Assembly (NCBI GenBank): GCA_963932245.1
Contig: OZ010747.1
Location: 82,411,098-82,475,097 of the forward strand
Direction of reading: 5' to 3'
DNA from: Tachinus rufipes
Taxonomy: Eukaryota; Arthropoda; Insecta; Coleoptera; Staphylinidae
DNA length: 64,000 bases
Shown here: piece by piece, positions 18,886-27,299 of the stretch
Layout: each line of letters starts with the position of its first letter
How positions within the stretch are numbered: position 1 is the first letter of the stretch
Notes under the pieces: model-generated
Told to the model about the DNA's origin: nothing
What the model saw: only the letters and a program-made list of their open reading frames with translations
Databases searched by the model: none
Program-made: the position numbers and the translations under genes

Positions 18886-21731
18886 CACAGTGCAATACAA
18901 AGCAAACTTTAAAAATAATACATCATAACGTTTGTAGCATATCAAACAAAATTTTACAATTAGAGATGTTTTTGAACGAGGAAAGACCAGACTTTTTCTT
19001 GGTTACAGAGCATTTTCAACTTAAACAAAATATTGTTTTAATAAATTTTGAAAATTATAAAATTTGTGCTGCTTTCTGCAGGAAAGATACAAAACGTGGT
19101 GGTGCCGTAATCTATGGAAACACTAAACACCAAGTACACGAAAGAGACGACATCACGCGACTGTCAACTGAAGGTGTCTTAGAGTGTTGTGCTTCTCAAT
19201 ATAAAGATATTACCTTAATAGCAGTGTATAGGCCTCCTAGTGGAGATTTTATTCTGTTTATGGATATACTTTGTGCTATTCTAGAATGTGTTACTCAGAA
19301 TAACAAACAGATTATTTTGGGCGGTGACATGAATATCAACCTACTAGTGGATTCAAAAGAAAAATCTAACTTTATAGACTTAATTACATCCTATGGACTT
19401 AGACCAACAATTTACGAAGCAACTCGAATTCACCACAACAACACTTTTACCTGCATTGATAATATATTTGTAAATTTTAAAAATATTGTATCAGCTGGTT
19501 GTATGAAATCAAATTTTTCCGATCATTTGTCACAATATATTACTTTTCAACATGAAAACTCAAATAATACCCAAAAAAATGTATATAAAAGGGTACTAAA
19601 CTCAGATAATATAAAATTATTATGCAATTCTTTACAGCAAGAATCATGGACGGAAGTATTATCAAATCAAGACACTAACAATTCGTTTGACTGTTTTTTG
19701 AATATTTTTCTTTATTATTTTAATATGCATGTGCCATTAGTTAAAGTAAATTTAAAAAAAATAAATCCTCCATGGATAACACAAGACTTACTGACTTTTA
19801 AAATCCGTGTTTCCAACTTGCACGAACTTTCAAAGAAGTACACTGTTTTTAAAACTGAATACATAAACGTAAATAATCAATACAAAAATGCTTTAATTTC
19901 AGCAAAGAAACAATATCATGATGACTTAATTACTAATTCAAAAAATAAATCAAAAACAATGTGGAAGATTATAAACAATTTGAAAGGCAAAGATAATACT
20001 AAGCATGACATTTGTATACAAAGTTCCTCAAATGAAAAGCAAAGTCAGCAGGATGCAGCTGTTCAATTTAATAATTTTTTTATAAATATTCCACAAGAAC
20101 TAACAAAAGACTTATCATCTGATATAAATTATACATACCTCAATAACAATATAAAACAAAATCATTCTTCTATATTTTTGAAACCAGTCTCCAATTTTGA
20201 TATTATTAACATTGTTAGATTATTAAACAATAGTAAGTGTTCAGATAGAGATGAGTTAACGTCGTTCTTAATAAAACAGTGTATCCCTTTTATAGTCAAA
20301 CCTCTTACATATCTATGTAATATGTCACTTGAGCAAGGCATTTTTCCAACTCACTTAAAAAGGTCAATGGTTCTTCCTTTATTTAAAAAAGGCGATTGCA
20401 GTTGTATTAGCAACTATAGACCAATAAGTATTTTACCTATTTTTTCAAAGGTGTTTGAGCAAGTTTTTAATAAACGACTAACTGCCTTTTTCTTTCAACA
20501 AAAACTATTAACTGATAGCCAACATGGTTTTCGTAAGTCAAAAGATACAAACACGGCTCTGGACGCGTTGATTAGCTGCGTACTTTCAACAACAGACCAC
20601 CAACAATTATCTATGGGTCTTTTTATTGACTTGTCAAAGGCTTTTGACTGCGTAAACCATGTTATACTTTTAGAAAAGCTACATTTGTATGGCATTAGAG
20701 GTACAGCCAATCTATGGGTAAAGTCTTATCTATCACAAAGACACCAAGTTGTAAAATTAGGTGATAAAATTTCAAGCGAGTTGATAGTAGACTGTGGGGT
20801 TCCGCAGGGATCAATTTTAGGCCCAATTTTATTTATTATTTATGCCAATGATATGCGTAATTGTTTGAGTTCGCGGGAAGCAAGGTTGATATCATACGCA
20901 GATGATACTAATGTCGTTTTTAGCGGTAAACACTTAAATGACATTATAGACTCCGCAAATGTAGCTTACAAGGAATTAGTTTTGTGGGTGAAAAATAACA
21001 AATTAGCAGTAAATACAGATAAAACATCAATTATTCTATTCAAAAGTAATAGATCAAAAACAACAACACCAACTTCTGTCACTTTGGATGAGGTCTCAGT
21101 AAATTTTTCTGATTCAGAAAACTTTTTAGGAGTAACTATAGACCAATTTTTGTTATGGGATAAACACATTAATTTTCTTGCAGAAAAGTTATCTTCTGTA
21201 AATTTTGCATTAAGAACAATATCACAACAATGTAGTTTAAATGTTTTAAAGACACTGTACTTTGGTAATTTTCATGCTTATGTCAGATACGAAATTGCAC
21301 ATTGGGGCAATTCTAAAAATTATTTAACAGAAAGAATATTTATTATTCAAAAAAGAGCTATGCGGATTATGGGTAAGCTGAATTTTAGAGAGTCATGTCG
21401 TGATACTTTCAAAAATCTTGGAATACTTACTGTATATAGTGTATATATTTACGAAGTTGCTGTCTTTGTCCATAAAAACTTAAATATATTTAGAACTAAT
21501 GGATCGCATCATAATTTCTACACCAGACATCGGGACAACCTATGTATTAATTCTCATAATTTAAGTTTATATGAAACGGGTTTGCAGTACAATGGATGTA
21601 TAATTTATAATCACCTACCAAAAGAATTGAAAAAATTGTGCATTTATCAATTTAAAATAAGATTAAAAAATATTTTAATTCAAAATACTGTCTACAGTCT
21701 TTCAGAGTTTTTTTCTTTATCTCTGTCCTAA
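18861..21731 (+). CDS. LINE ORF2: endonuclease plus reverse transcriptase (intact)
   Basis: The frame is open from 18861. The first ATG is at 18966 and gives 921 residues. The endonuclease has TEHF near the start, GGDMN near residue 120, NIFVN after it and SDHL at residue 185. RT motifs follow: LPLFKKGDCSCISNYRPIS, DSQHGFRKSKDTNTALDAL, LFIDLSKAFDCVNH (near residue 558), GVPQGSILGPILF, and YADD at 644-647. All key residues are present. The conserved opening of the endonuclease (LKIIHHNVCSISNKILQLE) lies before the first ATG, so translation must start upstream without an ATG, or by frameshift or re-initiation from ORF1. RT plus endonuclease carry out target-primed reverse transcription. Confidence 0.88.
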   Translation, partial: SKRENANITQCNTKQTLKIIHHNVCSISNKILQLEMFLNEERPDFFLVTEHFQLKQNIVLINFENYKICAAFCRKDTKRGGAVIYGNTKHQVHERDDITRLSTEGVLECCASQYKDITLIAVYRPPSGDFILFMDILCAILECVTQNNKQIILGGDMNINLLVDSKEKSNFIDLITSYGLRPTIYEATRIHHNNTFTCIDNIFVNFKNIVSAGCMKSNFSDHLSQYITFQHENSNNTQKNVYKRVLNSDNIKLLCNSLQQESWTEVLSNQDTNNSFDCFLNIFLYYFNMHVPLVKVNLKKINPPWITQDLLTFKIRVSNLHELSKKYTVFKTEYINVNNQYKNALISAKKQYHDDLITNSKNKSKTMWKIINNLKGKDNTKHDICIQSSSNEKQSQQDAAVQFNNFFINIPQELTKDLSSDINYTYLNNNIKQNHSSIFLKPVSNFDIINIVRLLNNSKCSDRDELTSFLIKQCIPFIVKPLTYLCNMSLEQGIFPTHLKRSMVLPLFKKGDCSCISNYRPISILPIFSKVFEQVFNKRLTAFFFQQKLLTDSQHGFRKSKDTNTALDALISCVLSTTDHQQLSMGLFIDLSKAFDCVNHVILLEKLHLYGIRGTANLWVKSYLSQRHQVVKLGDKISSELIVDCGVPQGSILGPILFIIYANDMRNCLSSREARLISYADDTNVVFSGKHLNDIIDSANVAYKELVLWVKNNKLAVNTDKTSIILFKSNRSKTTTPTSVTLDEVSVNFSDSENFLGVTIDQFLLWDKHINFLAEKLSSVNFALRTISQQCSLNVLKTLYFGNFHAYVRYEIAHWGNSKNYLTERIFIIQKRAMRIMGKLNFRESCRDTFKNLGILTVYSVYIYEVAVFVHKNLNIFRTNGSHHNFYTRHRDNLCINSHNLSLYETGLQYNGCIIYNHLPKELKKLCIYQFKIRLKNILIQNTVYSLSEFFSLSLS

Positions 21732-21907
21732 TTTTATATATTTGTTGTTTTTATTTTATTTTATTTTATTTTATTTATTTTTATTTTATTTTCTTTTAAC
21801 ATGTTTGTATTGTTGCATTAGTAGTAAGTAATTACCATTGACTTGTTTTATATATTATTATATGTTTATTATTATATGTATGATTATTTATAAAATAAAT
21901 TTATCTA
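21732..21907 (+). repeat. LINE 3' tail with TTTTA tract and TATC microsatellite
   Basis: After the ORF2 stop the tail is T-rich with repeated TTTTA, then AATAAA and a run of TATC/TCTA units ending at about 21907. Simple-repeat 3' ends are typical of CR1/L2-related LINEs and mark the exact right edge of the nested insertion. Confidence 0.7.
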
Positions 21908-22850
21908 TCTATCTATCTATCTAAAGATACTACTACTGAACCCGCTGCAATTTTTTGCCCTTATTATACAACTTGTATTTGGAATATGCATTTAACCAAG
22001 TACTACAAGACGAAACGGACGGAATCAAGATCAATGGTAGAGTATTGAACAATATACGGTACGCTGATAATACCGCTATAATTGCTGACAGTCCGGAAGC
22101 ACTACAACGGTTGTTAAATAAAATTACAGATGCTGGTGACAACTTTGGCCTAAAAATTAACATAGAAAAAATCAAAATTATAGTAATAAGCAGGAGAACA
22201 CTACCTTTCCATATACAAATTTACGGAAAAACCATTTAAGTAGTACAAAAATTCAAATATCTGAGAAGTTTGATCACAGAAGTTCTGGATTAGGAATGTA
22301 AAGTTTGTGCTTGGATAAAACAAGCCCGTGCCATCTTCAATAGCATAAAACCACTGTCAACAAATACAAGCTTAAGCTTAACCTTTCAACTAAGATTTGT
22401 GAAGTGCTATGTGTATTTGGTATTGTTGTATGGCTGTAAAACGTGGACATTTAAAATGAACACCATGAATCGATTAAAGGCTTTTGAAATTTGGGCGTTC
22501 CGTACACTTTTAAGAGTATCGTGGATAGATCATACTACTAATAAAGAAGTGTTGCGACGTATGTGCCAAGATTGACATTTACTGCTAAATATTAAACAAA
22601 GAAAAACGGCATATTTGGGGCACAAATTCCGCAATAATAAATATGGAATCTTAAAGTTGATAATAGTAAGCGACTAGGCATTGGCCGTAAAAAATACTCC
22701 TGCCTGAAGAACATCCGGGATTGGATTGGCCTAGACGCTTATTTCTTGTTTAGAGCGGCAAAGGATCGGATAGAGTTCAGCATGATTGTTTCTAACATTC
22801 AGTAATGGAGATGGAAGATTGAGAGGGTGGGCCACAGTAGTCTAATAATT
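21908..22850 (+). mobile_element. RTE-like LINE copy 2, right part
   Basis: This resumes the RTE-like RT interrupted at 17924. It reads LYNLYLEYAFNQVL, then RYADNTAIIADS near 22056 (second catalytic Asp changed to Asn), LLNKITDAGDNFGLKINIEK, then frameshifted C-terminal pieces. The end is near 22850, after a stretch resembling VSNIQ just before a stop at about 22803. Sequence divergence from copy 1 is large and several stops are present. Confidence 0.75.
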
Positions 22851-23439
22851 GAGCGTGGCTCGATTTATTTTTGTAAACCATCAACCCGTCCAAGTGTTTG
22901 TAATTAATGGAATTATATTTTTTTCTACCTTGCGCACATTTTTGTCAACTGTCATCTCTACTGTCGTTTTTGATTAAAGGAGATAAGTAGTTAATGTGAT
23001 TTGCCTTAAAATATTTTGATATATCCGGGAATTTTTTACAAAATACAATTGACGGAGAGCGGGAGATTTTGATGATAAGTCTGTAGAAAGATTGTAACAA
23101 AATAATTTGGGTTTGACACCGTTGAGGTTGGGGTTTAAAGCGGCAAACTTTTTTAATTTTTGGCAATAGCGGCGCCTTTTGAGACAAAAGACCTTTGTGC
23201 TGTTTCTCGTAAAGCGCTGGCAAGAATAACTGCTGATAGAATTGTTTCACAGCTCCTGATGGGTGCTTGGGATTAGTTGATAATCTTTTATAAAATGAGA
23301 AAAGTTTGCCTTCTTTTTTTTTACTAAACAAATTGATTGGAGTTAGCATTTAAAGCAGGTTGTCCTGCGGTAGAGATAAGGTTCTTCAACTCGTTTTCCT
23401 TGTCGAAGCAGTTCTGGTTGACGGTTACGATGGCTAAGA
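22851..23439. other. non-coding or unreadable repeat sequence
   Basis: A 134-residue open frame on the minus strand (22945-23349) has no motif I recognise and is Lys/Gln/Pro-rich. It could be chance. The right end leads into the next LINE RT fragment and may hold its unreadable beginning. Confidence 0.35.
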
Positions 23440-24575
23440 GAAGCATTTGCATTCAATCTGCTATACCTAAATTGTTCGATAAAATTGTAACTGGTCAGTT
23501 GTGCAAACAGATGTGCAAAAGTATTTTAATAGATGAGCAGCATGGATTTCGTAAAAGGCGTTCCACACTTACAAATTTACTCTGTTATAAAAATGATATT
23601 TTATGTGCATTTAAAGTACAAGTTGACTCAATCTACACCAATTTTTCAAAGGCGTTGATCGTGTGAGCCATAATATTTTGATTGCCAAGCTTAGTGCTTT
23701 CATCATGATGTGACTTTCTGGTTATTCAGCTTTTTGAAAAATCGCTGATAAATGTTTTTCAATAAGTTTCTATAGAACTTTAAGTAAAATTTCTTTTAAC
23801 TATATAATTGACACTAAAGTGTTAAACAAAGTCACACAAATAAAAGATTTAGGCGTTATTTTTGATCATAAACTTACATTTGTTGAACAATTAAACATTA
23901 TGTGCAATCGTGCCATAAAAATGTTAGAATTTCTATATAAAATGTCCGCGGATTTATTAGCCAGTACACTAAAATTTTTATATTGTGTTTTGGTGCGTAT
24001 GCATTTAGAGTATGCTCCGTCAGTTTAGAGTCCTGTTTATGAAATTCATAACCGTAGTATTGAACAAATTCAAAAAAAGTTTTGTCGTTTATTGTCTTAT
24101 AAATCCGGCATATTATCTGTAAATTATGATTACTGCTACATTGCTTCATTGTACAACCTACCGCCATTGAAGATTTGCCGCAAAAAAGCTGATTTGTCGT
24201 TCTTTCGTAATTTAATTATGTCTGAGATTGATTGTCCGGAGCTACTTGGTACTCTTCCATTTCATGTAGCAGCTAATAATAGACATAGCAGACATTCTTC
24301 TTTATTTCGCGAGTCTACCCATTCTACTAATTATGGTTTTAACAATCCACTCGGTAGAATGAGTAGATTTGCAAATAATTTACCAACTGATATTAATGTA
24401 TTTTGTGTCTCTAAATCTACGTTCAAAAGTCAGCTAAGTCATGCTGACTAATGTTTAATATGTGCGCTTTTATGTATGTTATTTTTTGTATTTTTTATTT
24501 TTGTATTGTAAAACATTATTGTTTATGTATATTTGATGTAGATGTAAATGGTAAGATTCTACCGTGAATAAAGTA
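23440..24575 (+). mobile_element. 5'-truncated LINE RT fragment (Jockey/I-like)
   Basis: It opens inside RT: SICIQSAIPKLFDKIVTGQL, DEQHGFRKRRSTLTNLLC and TNFSKALIV (where SKAFD is expected), then a frameshift. About 150 bases, including the YxDD region, are missing or scrambled near 23690-23815. It resumes with IKDLGVIFDHKLTFVEQLN (23819-24028), then RRIEQIQKKF-like sequence and a long C-terminal frame (24092-24451) ending LSHAD. AATAAA lies at about 24568. It is dead; the subfamily is uncertain. Confidence 0.7.
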
Positions 24576-24755
24576 TTATTTGTTAATCAATATTAATTTA
24601 AAGCAAATACAGTAACTATGTCCTTGGCAATAATATACACTATTCATTAAAATAGTTCTTTAAATAAAAAGTGTAAAAATAAATCTCTACTTAGTTATTC
24701 AAAGTATTTTGTTATGTTATTATAATACTTTCTACAATAAAACATAACTTTGACG
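24576..24755. other. upstream region of the half-domain gene
   Basis: Very AT-rich with no coding sign. It separates the LINE tail from the TATA-like box at 24756. Confidence 0.35.
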
Positions 24756-24763
24756 TATATTTG
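24756..24763 (+). promoter_or_regulatory. TATA-like box of the half-domain gene
   Basis: TATTTGTA-type sequence within GTATATTTGTAC lies 55 bases before the ATG at 24811. The two other family members have their TATA box 56 bases before the ATG. The conserved spacing, more than the sequence itself, supports this call. Confidence 0.45.
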
Positions 24764-24810
24764 TACAACAGTTAACTTAACTAAACACAATTGAATATTA
24801 CTAATCAACA

Positions 24811-25183
24811 ATGAAGTTCTTAATTTGTCTGATTTTTGTTTTGCTATTTGTTGCTACATTAGAAGCTAAACTAAATCGTAAGTAATATTGATCGAATTTA
24901 TAAAATTGTAATTAATTTGTCGCAAGAATTATGCTAACATACTCTTTCTTCAGGTTCTCCTGTACGTCCTCAGATAAAAGTAATTAAAGTTGGAGAAAGT
25001 ACTTGCACATGTCAAGATAACGGATTATGGAAATGCTACAAATTGATCTGCCCTGGTATTACAGTTCCCGATTATATAACTGAAAGTAAATTTGAATATC
25101 ATAAAACAACAAACGAGGATGAGCTTTGTGCAGATTACTTAGATTTTGACGATCGGCTTTTATCAACCGTTATTACTTTGTAA
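24811..25183 (+). CDS. small secreted protein with a degenerate half pacifastin domain
   Basis: Exon 1 (24811-24877) encodes MKFLICLIFVLLFVATLEA, a clear signal peptide, ending at C|GTAAGTAAT. The intron ends at TTTCTTCAG (24953), phase 1. Exon 2 (24954-25183) gives 98 residues in total. The mature part has STCTCQDNGLWKCYKLIC. This equals the back half of a pacifastin domain (C-x-C-x(2-3)-G-x(3)-C-x(3)-C), but the first two cysteines are gone and the usual Thr after the fifth Cys is Tyr. The tail is acidic and has one more Cys (ELCADYLDF). AATAAA follows at 25200. It faces the gene at 25420-25792 tail to tail, 236 bases apart. The same exon structure makes descent from a pacifastin-like ancestor likely. 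Function is unknown. Confidence 0.7.
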
Positions 25184-25199
25184 ATTTTAAATGGATTAC

Positions 25200-25205
25200 A
25201 ATAAA
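25200..25205 (+). terminator. polyadenylation signal of the half-domain gene
   Basis: AATAAA starts 17 bases after the TAA at 25181-25183. Confidence 0.55.
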
Positions 25206-25398
25206 GCGTAATTTTTAAACAATTACTTATTAATTTATTTGGTTTATTACATCTGAAGAAAGCTTTAGTAAAGCCAAAACTAGTAATATATTTGTAAGAA
25301 TAAATTTGTGATAAACATAGTAAATTGTTTTATTATTTTAGTTATTAATTTGCTGAAAGGTGATAATAAAAAAACTACAAATTATGAGTTACAAATAA

Positions 25399-25404
25399 TT
25401 TATT
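25399..25404 (-). terminator. polyadenylation signal of the minus-strand single-domain gene
   Basis: AATAAA on the minus strand lies 16 bases after the TAG at 25422-25420. This supports the exon 2 end chosen for that gene. Confidence 0.5.
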
Positions 25405-25419
25405 GCAACATAAAAAAAG

Positions 25420-25792
25420 CTATATGTTGTTGATTATTATGTCATCTCTAATTTGCTGCTTAGAAGGACAATATTTTTTTGTACAAGCGTATCCGTCACC
25501 ACTAGACATGCATGTACAGTTATTGCAACCATCAAATGTTTCTACGCCTGTTTTGCATGATATTTTTATTATATAAACTGCAATTAAAAATTCAATTACT
25601 TTTAATACAATAAATTTTGCAAATTTAAGATATCTTTAGAATAATAATATGTTTTATCAAAATTATAATTAAGTGTAACGCTATAATATGACAGACTTTT
25701 TGTTATTACTTTTTTTTAACACTGTTCTTGATTGGATCACCATTGGTCAAAGAAATAGCAATAATTGCACATAATGCAATTAATAGTTTCAT
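25420..25792 (-). CDS. pacifastin-like single-domain secreted peptide (splice phase odd)
   Basis: Exon 1 on the minus strand starts at 25792 with MKLLIALCAIIAISLTNGDP, a signal peptide very like that of the two-domain gene at 15539. It ends in a run of eight A before GTAATA at about 25709. Exon 2 starts at 25577 after TTAATTGCAG and holds one complete domain: CKTGVETFDGCNNCTC, then CTKKYC, ending at a TAG (25422-25420). The residue after C-T is Lys, which would suit a trypsin inhibitor. With eight A, exon 1 ends in phase 2 while exon 2 needs phase 1. Seven A, or an alternative donor A|GTGTTA, restores the frame. So this is a homopolymer error, a real mutation or an unusual splice. It would encode about 75 residues. 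Confidence 0.65.
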
Positions 25793-26289
25793 TGTCGCTG
25801 CTTGTTGTCAACTAATTATAAATCTAATTTTAATAGATATTATTAAGCTTAAATAAATTATAATTATTTTAAATACCATAACGTTCTCGATAATACAATT
25901 TAAAGAATTTTAACATTTTGCAGCTATCTTGGCAACAATTATTTATTGTTGTAATATACGTTTTTATTTAATTAAAATCTATTACGTAACGTACATACGT
26001 CATTCAAAGCAAAAAGAAATAAGTAAAGACGATACTCATAGACAAATCTTAGTCTTAGATTCAAGGCGGTCTTACAAAAATACTTGTACAAGCATTATCA
26101 TTTTTGGGCTAATAAAATAGTCACACATGTTTTTATTTTTTCAAGACTCTTGCTAATAGATAATTTTTTGTATTCCACACCTACATCTTTGTTCTCTTTG
26201 ATATTGTAAAAAAGAAAACTATTAACTTTTGTAAATTAGTAGTCTGCTCCAGAACAATAAACAGTATGTGTTTGATTGGTGTTTTCTTG
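25793..26289. other. intergenic, AT-rich, nothing recognised
   Basis: The upstream side of the minus-strand peptide gene. A weak TATTTAAG on the minus strand at 25855-25848 could serve as its TATA box, 63 bases before the ATG. The open frame at 25929-26120 (plus) has no recognisable features. Confidence 0.35.
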
Positions 26290-27290
26290 CCAAACCAGCG
26301 TGTGGCTAAAGACTAAGATTAAAATCTTAACTAATTTTTTGTTTTAATTGTGTTGTCTGTACAGTGTGTCGAGGCATTTCAAACAATGGTTTGCAGTATC
26401 ATGTTTAGGACGTGTGTGACATTATACGTGTTAGTATGATGCTTAGGTTGTAATAAGTATTTGCTGCTAGCGTTTTTGGCATTTTGTAACACAAAATATA
26501 TTAAGGTTTTTGTGGAGAAATTCATTGGTAATAAACCATGAAGCGTTATCATTATTTGCAGCGTTTTTGATTTAAAACTGCTGCAGCTTTAAAATATTAG
26601 AAGCACTAATAATGCTCCATAGTTGACAGGTTTTAAAATAGTTTGGTACACTGTTAACTAAAAACTTAGAATGATAACTAGTTAAACAGTTAAATTTACA
26701 TTGCACCAATAGTATTTCTAAAGATTCCAAAGTATTGTAACACTTAGAAGAAGTAAACTGTGACCCTTGTCTGTCAAAATTTGTTTTGGATAATTAACTT
26801 TACAAAAAAGTCAGAAGTAAGACGGCGTAACACCGATTCGTTGTGGTGGTTTTTAAAAATATAATATGACATATTTGGTAGACACATTTACTATCACACA
26901 TATATATGCTACGCTTCCGAAAGAAGTAGGTAAAGGTCTAATGCTATCAAATCATTAACGCCATTTCGTTTTATTGCTTTATGTGGAGGATTAGGTAATA
27001 TTGATACCTCTGTGGTCTGACATATACTACATAACTTAAGTACTTTTTTAACGTCTTTATGTAGTCGTTTCTACCATACTTCAAGTCTCAACGCCAACCA
27101 CACACCAAAATGACCAATAGAGATGTGGAATATGTTAATAATGGTTGGAATAAGACTTTTAAAAATACGTAAGTGTGCTCCTTGCAACTTTCTTTTTTGG
27201 AGAATTAACATTTCCTTATGGATAATAAATAAAAAATTATCAATATGATCCAGGTCTTTTAAATTGCAAAGAAGACTAGCCATATACTAG
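26290..27290 (-). mobile_element. Gypsy-type integrase remnant on the minus strand
   Basis: The minus strand reads IFHISIGHFG, then KDVKKVLKLCSICQ, an HHCC zinc-binding domain of retroelement integrase. The core follows: DLIALDLYLLLSEA (around the first catalytic Asp), YVIVNVSTKYV, and in a shifted frame NYPKQILTDKG (second Asp), then SSKCYNTLESLEI. The third catalytic Glu is not identifiable. Many stops and frame changes are present. No RT is attached; it is an isolated piece lying against the R1-like LINE. Confidence 0.65.
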
Positions 27291-27299
27291 TGGGAGAAG

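Larger units (their letters stand above)
17925..21907 (+). mobile_element. nearly intact CR1-like LINE, nested in the RTE-like copy
   Basis: Two long ORFs without internal stops are followed by a 3' tail ending in a TTTTA-rich tract, AATAAA at 21894 and four or more TATC units to 21907. The element interrupts the RTE-like LINE between IIKNLYWQQTAVVR and the AVPAAIFCPYYTT-like continuation. AGATA occurs at both edges and could be a short target duplication. The 5' leader is only about 10 bases, so the insert is probably slightly 5' truncated. The intact frames mean this is the youngest large insertion in the window. Confidence 0.82.

Noticed and set aside
22945..23349. 134-residue minus-strand frame
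   Set aside because: No motif, low-complexity composition, and it lies between decayed LINEs. It is not supported as a gene.
25929..26120. 63-residue plus-strand frame upstream of the single-domain gene
   Set aside because: No signal peptide, motif, promoter or relative could be seen. Its length is within chance for AT-rich DNA.
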